This document shows, piece after piece, positions 50,871 to 59,323 of a stretch of DNA of 64,000 nucleotides (the first letter of the stretch is position 1; every line of letters starts with the position of its first letter). The notes under the pieces were generated by a model. It saw nothing but the letters and a program-made list of their open reading frames with translations, had not been told where the DNA came from and did no database searches. The DNA is from Arthrobacter sp. CAU 1506. GTDB lineage: Bacteria; Actinomycetota; Actinomycetes; Actinomycetales; Micrococcaceae. Location of the stretch: positions 1 through 64,000 of the forward strand of contig NZ_SUKC01000014.1 in the NCBI RefSeq assembly GCF_005047635.1, written 5' to 3'. Position numbers and translations under genes: made by a program.

Positions 50871-52673
50871 TTACCGCCGGGCCAGCCGCCGTTTGATGCG
50901 GCGCTTGATCCTCCGCCGAAGCGCCGAGGGGGTCAGGCGGACGATGCCGCGCTGCAGGTAACTTGGCCGGAATGATGCAGGTCCGGCCGCGGCGTCGTGC
51001 ATCGTGGCGGTGGTGCCCGCGGTGGCATCGCCGTCTGTGCGGCCTGGGACTGTCGTACGGATCTGCACGGTTTTGCCGGTGGGGAGGGTGTAGAGTCCGC
51101 CGGCGCTGCTGAGGCTGATGGAGGCGTGGTAGGTGCCCGGCGGGAGCTGGGAGATGTCGACGCCGGTGCCTTTGCGGGTGCCGAAGTGTGCGCCGGAGTA
51201 GTCGCTGAGTGCGTCGCCGAAGACGTTGGGGTCTCCGCGGAAGCCTCCGGCGGCCAGGGTGAAGGCGTGGGTGCCTGCTGGTCTGTGCAGCACCAGGTAG
51301 TAGCGGGCGGCTTTGCTGTCGGGGATTTCCATGCCGCGGACGGCGAAGTCGCCGTCCAGGTGCACGCGCTGGCCGCGTGCCCAACTGGTGCGCAGCCGGA
51401 AGTAGGCTTCCTGCGGTGCGGTGCCGAGGACGGGCCGGACATCCAGCATGGCGCCGCCGGTTCGGGAGCGGAGGCGGTAGAGCCGCCCGTCCAGCTGGGA
51501 TTCGGTGCTCAGCGGTGTTCCCGAGGTCAGCGGCAGCTCGGCCTCCCGGCCCGCGGCCGCCAGCTTCAGCCGCAGCTCGTACGTCCCGGCAGGCAGCCCG
51601 GCCAAATCGATGCCCTGGTGCTTCCGTGAGGAAAACCTAGCCAGCCGGTAATTGCAGTATGCCTCCTGGAAGTATCGGAAGGAGATGCCTGCGTCCTCGT
51701 TCCCGCCCAGCACGAACTCGTGTCGGCCATCGCCGGCCAGCACCAGCGAGCTGGCTACGTCCGCCCACTGTTCGGTGGGGTACCCGCGCAGGAACCCCAC
51801 GCCCTCCGGGAATAACACAGAACCAGCCAGCCTCACGCCGGTGAGATTGGCGACGGCGGCGCCGGCCTCCCGCTGCCGGGCCAGCACCTCGTTGCCCAGC
51901 TGCGGCGCGGTCGGTTTGCCGTTGCGCACCGTGCCGTAGCGCGGCGCAACGTTCTCCGCCAGTGCGTAGAGCGTGGCCAGGATCAACGGCACGTTGTAGC
52001 GGGTCACATCCGTGTGTTCGTTGACCAGATCCGAATCGGTCTCGATGTAATTGAAGTTCGGGTACTTCGCGAACATCGCCAGCGCGGGCACTATCTGCGC
52101 CGAGTGGAACTGGTCCCGCGGGGAACTGATCAGGTAGATGTTCTTCTCCGTCTGGGTATCCGCTGCCACGGCGTCGGGCAGCAGCCGGTCCAGCTCCTGC
52201 AACTCGGCCTGCCCGCCGCCACCGGTCAGATGGGCGAAAATCTTGGGCCGGTTCCCGCGGGTATGCGTGCCGACGTAGACCTGCGGGGCGCTGGCCAGGA
52301 TATTGCCGAAGCCGTACTTAATGCCTAGATACAGCGCAGAGAAGCCGCCCTTGGAGAAGCCCGCCAGGGTACATTCATTCCGGCTCAGCCCCAGCCGCTC
52401 CAGCTCGGCATCGATCAACGCGAGCACGGCCTGCTCAATGGAAAAGTCCATGTTCCGGCACAGATAGTACGCATGCTGCCCGTCGAACTTGTCCTTGATC
52501 CAGATCCAGTGCGCCTGGCTGTCGCTGGAAGCCCTGCCATCGAACTCGTAGCTGTCCAAACGTCCGACGCCCGCAAACATCACGATCAGGTGCCGTCGGT
52601 CCAGCTTCGCCGCACGCCGCTTGTACTGCACCAGCACGCCGCCATGGACAAAATCCAACTCTCGTTCGGACAT
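50871..52673 (-). CDS. XcbB/CpsF-like protein with alpha/beta-hydrolase domain (paralogue 2)
   Basis: It is colinear with its neighbour: MSERELDFVHGGVLVQYKRR opens the protein, the elbow is CTLAGFSKGGFSALYLGIKY with Ser107, followed by APQVYVGTHTRGNRPKIFAH. The C-terminal half is nearly identical to paralogue 1, including 79 identical bases at 51064-51142, and ends RRRIKRRIKRRLARR. The length is 600 residues. It lies 75 bases upstream of paralogue 1 on the same strand, so co-transcription is likely. Both probably face the same glycan substrate, with differences in the N-terminal domain setting specificity; this is inference. Confidence 0.65.
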   Translation of the reverse strand: MSERELDFVHGGVLVQYKRRAAKLDRRHLIVMFAGVGRLDSYEFDGRASSDSQAHWIWIKDKFDGQHAYYLCRNMDFSIEQAVLALIDAELERLGLSRNECTLAGFSKGGFSALYLGIKYGFGNILASAPQVYVGTHTRGNRPKIFAHLTGGGGQAELQELDRLLPDAVAADTQTEKNIYLISSPRDQFHSAQIVPALAMFAKYPNFNYIETDSDLVNEHTDVTRYNVPLILATLYALAENVAPRYGTVRNGKPTAPQLGNEVLARQREAGAAVANLTGVRLAGSVLFPEGVGFLRGYPTEQWADVASSLVLAGDGRHEFVLGGNEDAGISFRYFQEAYCNYRLARFSSRKHQGIDLAGLPAGTYELRLKLAAAGREAELPLTSGTPLSTESQLDGRLYRLRSRTGGAMLDVRPVLGTAPQEAYFRLRTSWARGQRVHLDGDFAVRGMEIPDSKAARYYLVLHRPAGTHAFTLAAGGFRGDPNVFGDALSDYSGAHFGTRKGTGVDISQLPPGTYHASISLSSAGGLYTLPTGKTVQIRTTVPGRTDGDATAGTTATMHDAAAGPASFRPSYLQRGIVRLTPSALRRRIKRRIKRRLARR

Positions 52674-52794
52674 GCGCCCCCAACGCCTCCATCAATGCTC
52701 AAGTAACCGGACGCACCGAAGCTACGTGGCCTTGGTGAACGGCAGGCAAACTCAATGCAGCAATCGCACCGGACACAAACGCGGTGTCCGATCA

Positions 52795-52900
52795 AGGTCG
52801 ACCAAGGGGGCCGCTTGGCAAGCTACCCGGTGATCGACCAGGTCCGCCAAGCCCCGGCTCCCGGTGATCGACCAAGGGCCGCCAGGCCCGCGTGGAGATC
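52795..52900 (+). repeat. Dispersed repeat array, copy D (beside yaaA)
   Basis: A degenerate unit (AGGTCGACCAAGGGGG) is followed by two fuller ones: CCCGGTGATCGACCAGG and CCCGGTGATCGACCAAGG. The array ends CCCGCGTGGAGATC, abutting the yaaA stop codon at 52900-52902. It has the GTGATCG subtype, as in copy C. Confidence 0.8.
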
Positions 52901-53664
52901 TACTCGCCTAGAACTATGTTCAGCGCGTGCGCTTTGCGTGCGGTGCCGTCCACCAGTTCGGCATGCCAGACTTCCTGCGCCGCCTTCAACAGCGCAGCCG
53001 GCGTCTCAGGAGCCTTGCCGCGGCGGGTCAACAAATGCCGGGCCAGTTCGCCGCGGGTGTGCTTGGCAAAGTGGGAGACGACCGTGCGCTTGCCGTTCCG
53101 CTCCTGGAACACGTTGACCACCACGGTGCGGGCCGGCTCCGGTGTCCAGGCCGCGGAATAGGTGCTGGATCGGCAATCGACCAGCAGGTGCCCCTCGGCG
53201 TGGGCATCCAAGGTCTCGTTGAGCCGCTTCTTCCAGTAGGAGGCCAGCTTCCCGGTCTCCGGGAGCCCCACGGACATGGACAGCCGGTAGGCCGGGATGC
53301 TGTCCGCAAAGCCGATGGCACCCCAGAGCGCTGAGATGACGACGACGGCGGCGTCCGCCTTGCGTTTCTGCGTCGCCGTCATGGTGCGGTAGCCCAGGGC
53401 GTCGTATAGCACGCCGGAGTAGACGGTGTGTGCCGGGGCGGACGGCTCGTCGCGCAGCCGGGTGTTGCGCTCCACCTCCGCAGCCAACGATGCGCCGACG
53501 CCCAGCTGCGCCAGAGCGTCCGGACTGTTGCTGATGTGGGCGAGCGCCGTCAGTACTTCCTCACGCGCCGGGTTCAGTTCCGAGAACTGGAGTTCCTGCA
53601 GATCGAAGGGATGTCCCTTGGCGGCAGCGGTCTTTCCTTCGGAAGGCGGAAGCAGAATCAGCAC
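52900..53664 (-). CDS. yaaA: Peroxide stress protein YaaA (UPF0246)
   Basis: The sequence MLILLPPSEGKTAAAKGHPF is the family start, followed by ALGYRTMTATQKRKADAAVV, SALWGAIGFADSIPAYRLSM and HFAKHTRGELARHLL. YaaA lowers free iron under peroxide stress in E. coli and has a DNA-binding fold. The length of 254 residues is normal. It lies upstream of the XcbB-like pair and is separated from it by the repeat array. Confidence 0.93.
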   Translation of the reverse strand: MLILLPPSEGKTAAAKGHPFDLQELQFSELNPAREEVLTALAHISNSPDALAQLGVGASLAAEVERNTRLRDEPSAPAHTVYSGVLYDALGYRTMTATQKRKADAAVVVISALWGAIGFADSIPAYRLSMSVGLPETGKLASYWKKRLNETLDAHAEGHLLVDCRSSTYSAAWTPEPARTVVVNVFQERNGKRTVVSHFAKHTRGELARHLLTRRGKAPETPAALLKAAQEVWHAELVDGTARKAHALNIVLGE

Positions 53665-53789
53665 CGTAGCAGCCTACCGTCGGACGGCGCCGCCGCACGA
53701 AAAGGGGGAGCACCGCCGTCGTCATGCTCTGAAACCGCCGCTAGGGGTCAGATTACGGGCGGTGGGGGAGCAGGCCGTATCCTGAAGGC

Positions 53790-54186
53790 GGGACGGGTTG
53801 GCTGGGCGATCGCGTCGGACGGGTCTGCGAAGATGCGTCCGCCGAGGAAAGTCCGGGCTCCGCAGGGCAGGGTGGTGGGTAACGCCCACTCGGGGAAACC
53901 CGCAGGCTAGTGCCACAGAAAACAGACCGCCAGGGCTGCCTTGTGCAGCACCTGGTAAGGGTGAAACGGCGGTGTAAGAGACCACCAGCGCGCCGGGCGA
54001 CCGGGGCGGCTAGGTAAACCCCACCCGGAGCAAGGCCAGACAGGGCACGATTGAGGGCTGCTCGCCCGAGTGTCCGGGTAGGCCGCTTGAGGGCACCGGC
54101 AACGGTGCTCCTAGATGGATGATCGCCACCCGGCGGCGGGCAACTGCCGCAGGTGACAGAACCCGGCTCATAGGCCAACCCGTCCC
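53790..54186 (+). ncRNA. rnpB: RNase P RNA, A type
   Basis: The terminal helix P1 pairs GGACGGGTTGGC at the start with GGCCAACCCGTCC at the end. Conserved elements appear in order: GAGGAAAGTCCGGGCTCC, ACAGAAAACAGACCGCC, AAGGGTGAAACGGCGG, GTAAGAGACCACCAGCG, GGTAAACCCCACCCGGAGCA and AGATGGATGATCGCC. The length of about 397 bases matches A-type actinobacterial RNase P. It processes tRNA 5' ends. Open frames within it are not genes. Confidence 0.96.
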
Positions 54187-54515
54187 ATATATTCTCGCCA
54201 CCAGTGGGTGGAATGGAGCCGCAGATGTGGCTGGAAGAGGCCCCGTCAGGTCAGGGGGCCGACGGGGCCGCTTCAACTGCCAAACGCAACCCCTGTGTGG
54301 GGGCAATGGCTGCGTTCGATAATGCACAGTTTCGCAGTCCTTCGCTGCGTCAGGTATCCCCAATGTTGGCTAGCGACGATGAGGTATGCGTTGAAGCGAT
54401 GGCGACTCTGACGGTCCGGCGGAGGAGCGCGACGCTTTTCGTCTGGTTAAGCAGCCTTGCTCTGCGGAAGTCCTGATGCCCCTGCCTGCCCGTTATGGTC
54501 TTGTAATGTGAGGGG
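54187..54515. other. Intergenic stretch after rnpB
   Basis: About 330 bases carry no supported gene. Several short overlapping frames exist in both directions without ribosome binding sites. The part from 54340 is less GC-rich and should hold the promoter of the acyltransferase gene. Confidence 0.45.
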
Positions 54516-55550
54516 ATGACTTCTCCGGCGTCACAGCGAAACCTTCGACTTGATACCGCCAAGGGACTTCTGATCTTCGCGGTGGTCCTTGGCCACTTCC
54601 TCGAGGAAATCGGGTCTTGGAAAGCGGACGGTACTCGGCTGGCGCTAACAGGCATCTACATGTTCCATATGCCGGCCTTCGTGTTCCTGGCCGGAGTAAC
54701 CGCCAAGACCAGCCGGCTTGGCCAGCGCATCGGGACTTTCGCCGTGATTCTGGCGGCGTTCCAAGCGCTTTACTACATTTTCGTGAGTGTTCTGGGCATC
54801 GACCGGGACTTCTCCATTGAGAGACCGTTCTGGATCCTCTGGTTTCTGCTCGGGATGATGTGGTGGCTCTTGCTGCTGCCGATCATCACACGGTTTCCTA
54901 AGGCGGCCATTGCACTGTCCATCGTCGTCGCCTTGGTCGTCGGTGCTTTGGACTCGGTCGGCTATTCGTTGTCCCTCTCCCGTGCTTTGGTTTTCCTACC
55001 GTTTTTCGTGGTGGGCGCCACCCACGGGAAGCGCATTGTCCGTGTGTTGGGGGAGGCGAGCTGGGTGTGGAAAGCTGTCGCCGTTGCGGCGGCGCTCGGT
55101 GGCTGGCTGCTTGTCTGCAGTTGGGACATTCCGCACCAGTGGCTGTATGGATCCTTCAGTTTTGACCGGCTTGATACTCCGGACGTTTTGGGCCTAGGCA
55201 CCAGAGCGGCGCTGCTCATCCTCGCCGCAGTCGCTATAGGTGCGCTGCTCTGCACGGCACCCAACCGGCCTGGGCTCCTTGCCAGACTCGGCCAGCACAG
55301 CCTGGCGATCTACGTCCTGCACGGTTTCGTTGTCCTTGCCGTGGCGGAGGCGCTGCCTGCTATCCAAGACATCTGGGGGAGCGCAGGCGTGCTCGCGCTT
55401 GGCCTAGTGCTGGCTGCAGTTACCACGCTGCTTCTGGCCCTGCCGGTCTTTGAGAACACCATCCGCCGTGCGTCGAGCTATGTTGTCACGAGCTACTCGG
55501 CAGCCGTTGCAAAGTCGAGCGGCGAACGGGTCGACGCCCGACAAACGTGA
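54516..55550 (+). CDS. Membrane acyltransferase (acyltransferase-3 family)
   Basis: About ten membrane helices fill the 344-residue protein. The family marks are LDTAKGLLIFAVVLGHFLEE near the start, with the catalytic His of V-L-G-H, then MFHMPAFVFLAGV, ILWFLLGMMWW and LGQHSLAIYVLHGFVVL near the end. These enzymes acetylate or succinylate surface glycans or lipids; this one is close to the fucose-4-O-acetylase-type group. AGGGG lies just before the ATG. It may act with the surface-glycan genes nearby. Confidence 0.88.
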   Translation: MTSPASQRNLRLDTAKGLLIFAVVLGHFLEEIGSWKADGTRLALTGIYMFHMPAFVFLAGVTAKTSRLGQRIGTFAVILAAFQALYYIFVSVLGIDRDFSIERPFWILWFLLGMMWWLLLLPIITRFPKAAIALSIVVALVVGALDSVGYSLSLSRALVFLPFFVVGATHGKRIVRVLGEASWVWKAVAVAAALGGWLLVCSWDIPHQWLYGSFSFDRLDTPDVLGLGTRAALLILAAVAIGALLCTAPNRPGLLARLGQHSLAIYVLHGFVVLAVAEALPAIQDIWGSAGVLALGLVLAAVTTLLLALPVFENTIRRASSYVVTSYSAAVAKSSGERVDARQT

Positions 55551-55797
55551 GGCAGTTCACCTGCAGGCGTACGCCGATGCTTCCAGCTGTCCCTAGAATG
55601 GTAAGCAGGTAGGCGTGACTGGCGTCGCTTGGGTAACCAGCGGCCAGACAACGCAGATCTCTAAGCTTCCCGCCGGCAGTTGGCGGTGGCGTGCCGCTGG
55701 AACCAGGCTGTCTGGCGAAAGCGGCGTCGTCGTGAAAATCCACGGCGGTGACAACCGGGCTCGAGGGAGAACCCGGCTGATGTAGGAAGGTAATTCT
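55551..55797. promoter_or_regulatory. Upstream region of gapB-type GAPDH
   Basis: TAGAAT at 55594-55599 is a possible -10 box, without a convincing -35 box. The leader to the GTG at 55798 is about 190 bases, long enough for further control; I did not recognise a known riboswitch. GGAAGG before the start is the ribosome binding site. Confidence 0.3.
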
Positions 55798-57267
55798 GTG
55801 AACCAGATGTCAGAGTCGGCCCTGGACGCGTGGAGCAATCGTCAGGCCCTTGCCGAAGCGATGATCCCGATGATTGGCCGGTTGTACCGGGAAAACAACG
55901 TGGTCACCTCCATCCACGGGCGCAGCCTGATCAACCAGTCCGTGGTGGGCATCCTCAAGGCGCACCGCTTCGCCCGCCAGATTGACGACGCCGAACTGCC
56001 GCTGGAAGAAACCTTCCCGGTGGTCCAGGCGCTGAGCGAGCTGGAACTCGGCGCCGGGTCGGTCGACTTGGCCCGCTTGCTGGTGAAGTTCAAGAGCGAG
56101 GCTGCCGGCACGGACCTGAAGGACTTCGTCCGTGCTGAACTGGCAGATATCGTCGGCAAGCACGGCGCGGACGAGCGCACCAGCACGGATGTGGTGCTCT
56201 ACGGCTTCGGTCGCATTGGCCGGCTGTTGGCCCGCATTCTGGTGGGCCACGCCGGCGGCGGCCACGGACTGCGCCTGCGCGCCGTGGTGGTCCGCAAGGG
56301 CAGCGACGACGACCTGATCAAGCGCGCCAGCCTGCTGCGTCGCGACTCGGTGCACGGCCCGTTCGAGGGAACGATCTCCGTGGACGAAGAGAATAACACC
56401 ATCCAGGCCAATGGCACGTTGATCCAGTTCATCTACTCCAACGACCCGGCCTCGGTGGACTACACCCAGTACGGCATCGAGGACGCCATCGTGGTGGACA
56501 ACACCGGCAAGTGGCGCGATGAAGCAGGCCTGTCCCAGCACCTGCAGTGCCCGGGCGTCTCGCGTGTGGTGCTGACCGCACCGGGCAAGGGCGGCTTGAA
56601 GAACATCGTGCACGGCGTGAACCACACGGACATCACGGATGACGACAAGATCGTCTCCGCCGCGTCCTGCACCACCAACGCCATTACGCCGGTGCTCAAG
56701 GCCCTCAACGACAAGTACGGCATCGCTCACGGCCACGTCGAGACGGTCCACTCCTACACCAACGACCAGAACCTGATCGACAACTTCCACAAGGGCACCC
56801 GCCGCGGCCGCTCGGCAGCGCTGAACATGGTGCTGACCGAGACTGGCGCCGCCAAGGCGGTGGCCAAGGCCCTGCCGGAGCTTGAGGGCAAGCTGACCGG
56901 CAACGCCATCCGCGTCCCCACCCCGGACGTGTCGATGGCCATCTTGAACCTGAACCTGGAGCAGGACGCCACCAAGGAAGGCCTGAACGAGTACCTGCGC
57001 GGCATGTCGCTGAACTCGGACCTGCGCAAGCAGATCGACTACGTCAACTCGCCGGAAATTGTCTCCACCGACTTTGTCGGCTCGCGCCGCGCCGGCGTGG
57101 TGGACGGTCTGGCGACCATCGCCAACGGCAAGAACGCCGTGCTCTACGTCTGGTACGACAACGAGTTCGGCTACAGCTGTCAGGTGGTCCGCGTGCTGGA
57201 AGAGATCGCCGGGGTCAACCCGAAGATCTTCCCGGCCGTGATGGAGCCGGTGGCGGAAACCGTCTGA
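55798..57267 (+). CDS. gapB: Glyceraldehyde-3-phosphate dehydrogenase, long GapB type
   Basis: The core carries VLYGFGRIGRLLARILVG, the catalytic Cys in SAASCTTNAITPVLKAL, HVETVHSYTNDQNLIDNFHK, TETGAAKAVAKALPELEGKL and WYDNEFGYSCQVVRVL. An N-terminal extension of about 125 helical residues precedes the Rossmann fold, giving 489 residues against the usual 335. This matches the long GapB of Corynebacterium, which works in the gluconeogenic direction and can use NADP. The direction here is inferred from that subgroup. It is followed by a hairpin. Confidence 0.93.
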   Translation: MNQMSESALDAWSNRQALAEAMIPMIGRLYRENNVVTSIHGRSLINQSVVGILKAHRFARQIDDAELPLEETFPVVQALSELELGAGSVDLARLLVKFKSEAAGTDLKDFVRAELADIVGKHGADERTSTDVVLYGFGRIGRLLARILVGHAGGGHGLRLRAVVVRKGSDDDLIKRASLLRRDSVHGPFEGTISVDEENNTIQANGTLIQFIYSNDPASVDYTQYGIEDAIVVDNTGKWRDEAGLSQHLQCPGVSRVVLTAPGKGGLKNIVHGVNHTDITDDDKIVSAASCTTNAITPVLKALNDKYGIAHGHVETVHSYTNDQNLIDNFHKGTRRGRSAALNMVLTETGAAKAVAKALPELEGKLTGNAIRVPTPDVSMAILNLNLEQDATKEGLNEYLRGMSLNSDLRKQIDYVNSPEIVSTDFVGSRRAGVVDGLATIANGKNAVLYVWYDNEFGYSCQVVRVLEEIAGVNPKIFPAVMEPVAETV

Positions 57268-57295
57268 CCGGACGCATCCAGCAATAACGACGGCG

Positions 57296-57326
57296 AAGGC
57301 CGGCGGCATGATTGCCGCCGGCCCTT
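57296..57326 (+). terminator. Terminator after GAPDH
   Basis: AAGGCCGGCGGC (57296-57307) pairs with GCCGCCGGCCCTT (57314-57326) with one bulged C and a six-base loop. It lies 29 bases after the stop codon. Confidence 0.75.
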
Positions 57327-57365
57327 GCTATGGCTTTAGCCGGACGGCGTTCCTACAATTGCGGC

Positions 57366-57566
57366 ATGGTAGAGATGACGCGATGGGAACAGGCGCAAGC
57401 CAACCACAAGGAAGCCGAGCGGCTGCTGCACGCGGCGGAGGATGCGTATGCCCGCGGCAGCGTGCCGGAGAAGCGCGTTGATGAGCTCAAACGACTGCGC
57501 GACATTACTTTGGAGGACTTGCGCCGCTGCGAGAAGGACCACAAGTCCGGTCTCACTGACAGTTAG
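57366..57566 (+). CDS. Small hypothetical helical protein
   Basis: The 66-residue product (MVEMTRWEQAQANHKEAERL, then EKRVDELKRLRDITLEDLRR) is highly charged and predicted to be all helix, possibly a coiled coil. ATG at 57366 or 57375 could start it; neither has a strong ribosome binding site. The codon use is consistent with a gene. No family recognised. Confidence 0.4.
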   Translation: MVEMTRWEQAQANHKEAERLLHAAEDAYARGSVPEKRVDELKRLRDITLEDLRRCEKDHKSGLTDS

Positions 57567-57634
57567 CGGTCCCGGCTGCTACCGCTCATTGGCGGTGCCG
57601 TGGCGCTGGTAGCAGGCCGGCTGGCAGTTCAGGG

Positions 57635-58207
57635 TCAGTGGCCGAACGGGTCCGGGTCGACGCCCGGCAGCCAGGTGTTGCCGGGGATGCCCCAGCCTTC
57701 TTTCCTGATGTTTTTGCGGGCGCGTTTGCTCCACCGGTCGTTGAGCCGGTCAATGTACAGCTTGCCGTCCAGATGGTCGTATTCGTGCTGCATCACGCGG
57801 GCGAACCAACCCGTTGCCTCGAAGTCCACCGGGGTGCCGTCCGCATCAAAACCGCGGACTCGGGCCCACTCTGCCCGTTTCAGCGGGTAGCTGTGACCGG
57901 GCACGGACAAGCAGCCTTCGGTTTCTTCGTCAGGGTCCGGCTCCGCGCCGGAGACCTTGCCCAGAACCAGCGTCGGGTTGACCAGCACTCCGCGGGGCGG
58001 GACATCGTCGTCGTTGGCAAACTCATAGGTGAAGATGCGCAGGCCAACGCCTACTTGGGGAGCAGCAAGGCCGACTCCGTTTGCTTCGTCCATTGTCTCG
58101 AACATGTCCGCTATCAAGGCCCGGAGTTCGTCGTCGAACGCCTCCACCTCTACGGCACGGCGGTGCAGCACCGGTTCTCCGGTGACGGTGACTGGGCGGA
58201 CAGTCAT
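57635..58207 (-). CDS. def: Peptide deformylase
   Basis: The enzyme removes the formyl group from new proteins. The three metal motifs are GVGLAAPQVG, EGCLSVPGHSYP (Cys ligand) and QHEYDHLDGKL (two His and Glu). The length of 190 residues is normal. GAGAAGAATG lies at the start, giving GAAGGAGAAG as ribosome binding site. It is a single gene downstream of the tRNA-His terminator. Confidence 0.96.
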   Translation of the reverse strand: MTVRPVTVTGEPVLHRRAVEVEAFDDELRALIADMFETMDEANGVGLAAPQVGVGLRIFTYEFANDDDVPPRGVLVNPTLVLGKVSGAEPDPDEETEGCLSVPGHSYPLKRAEWARVRGFDADGTPVDFEATGWFARVMQHEYDHLDGKLYIDRLNDRWSKRARKNIRKEGWGIPGNTWLPGVDPDPFGH

Positions 58208-58293
58208 TCTTCTCCTTCGTTGAGGATGGCTTCAGTGGGTGTTGCCACCGCCACGTCAACCGAGGCTATGGAACGATACCGCTACATATGCGA

Positions 58294-58322
58294 AGAGCCG
58301 TCCCGACGTGCGGGACGGCTCT
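58294..58322 (-). terminator. Terminator of tRNA-His
   Basis: AGAGCCGTCCCG (58294-58305) pairs perfectly with CGGGACGGCTCT (58311-58322) around ACGTG. On the minus strand it lies about 28 bases after the tRNA 3' end. Confidence 0.88.
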
Positions 58323-58349
58323 GCTTGCCGGCTGCTGCCGGACCTTCGG

Positions 58350-58423
58350 GGTGAGTAACGGGGATTGAACCCGCGACCTCCTGGACCACAACCAGGCGCT
58401 CTGCCAGCTGAGCTATACCCACC
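58350..58423 (-). tRNA. tRNA-His (anticodon GTG)
   Basis: On the minus strand the gene begins GGTGGGTATAGCTCAGCTGG. The extra G at position -1, typical of tRNA-His, pairs with C73. The anticodon stem CCTGG/CCAGG encloses TTGTGGT with anticodon GTG, and the T arm reads GGGTTCAATCCC. CCA is not encoded. Confidence 0.95.
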
Positions 58424-58573
58424 ATGTGCCCTCTTGTTCCTCCCGACGGGCCCCGCTCAAGCGGTTCCTGCCGGTCTCCAACCAGTAAGGCAACGCAGAC
58501 CAGTTTACATGCTTTTCATCTGGCTTTTGCCACTTTAGACCATTCCCGGCGGGAAAGTGGCGTACCTAACAAT

Positions 58574-59188
58574 CTAGGACGTCGGAGTGGCATTGATGCC
58601 GGCTGCGATCTTCTTGGCAGTAGCGGAATCCGGGCCGGGGGAGGGGACGAAGACTGCTTCGCGGTAGTACCGAAGTTCGTTGATGGAGTCCTTGATGTCT
58701 CCCAAGGCACGGTGGCCGCCGCTCTTGGCAGGGGACTGGAAATAGGCGCGGGTGAACCAGCGGCGGGACAGCTCCTTGATGGTGGAGACGTCGATGATGC
58801 GGTAATGCAAATGGTCGACGACGCGCGGCATATCCCGGGCCAAAAACGTCCGGTCCGTGCCCACGGAGTTGCCCGCAAGCTGTGCCTTGCGCGGTTCCGG
58901 GACCCACTTCGTGATGTAGTCCATCACTTTGTCTTCGGCTTCAGCCATGGTCATGCCGTGCGGGAGTTCGTCCAGCAGCTTGGATGTGGTGTGCATGGTT
59001 CGGACGAAGTCATTCATCTGGGCCAAGGCCTCGGCGCTGGGCTTGATGACAACATCGACTCCCTCACCCAGGATGGTGAGTTCCGAGTCGGTGACCAGGA
59101 CGGCAACCTCGATCAGCGCATCCGCCTCGAGGTCCAGCCCGGTCATTTCGCAGTCGATCCAGACAATGTGTTCGTTAGAGATTGGCAC
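58574..59188 (-). CDS. orn: Oligoribonuclease
   Basis: Orn degrades two- to five-base RNA fragments, including pGpG. The DEDDh exonuclease motifs are IVWIDCEMTGLDLEADALIE, GNSVGTDRTFLARDMPRVVD and the final HRALGDIKDSINELRYYRE with His and Asp. The length of 204 residues is standard. It lies directly upstream of tRNA-His on the same strand. Confidence 0.96.
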   Translation of the reverse strand: MPISNEHIVWIDCEMTGLDLEADALIEVAVLVTDSELTILGEGVDVVIKPSAEALAQMNDFVRTMHTTSKLLDELPHGMTMAEAEDKVMDYITKWVPEPRKAQLAGNSVGTDRTFLARDMPRVVDHLHYRIIDVSTIKELSRRWFTRAYFQSPAKSGGHRALGDIKDSINELRYYREAVFVPSPGPDSATAKKIAAGINATPTS

Positions 59189-59323
59189 CTGTCAAATGTA
59201 TCGCGTCCTGGTCTTGCCCCGCGGGTCCGTTCTCAGGGGGCGGGCCGATGCCCGGTGCTAACATGCAGAAAGCAGCATCAGCCGCCGCCTGCTGATGCTG
59301 TGTCCGCCTGACCGTTCTGAGGC

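Noticed and set aside
53790-54186. Open frames within the rnpB region
   Set aside because: The conserved RNase P RNA elements and P1 pairing explain the sequence fully.
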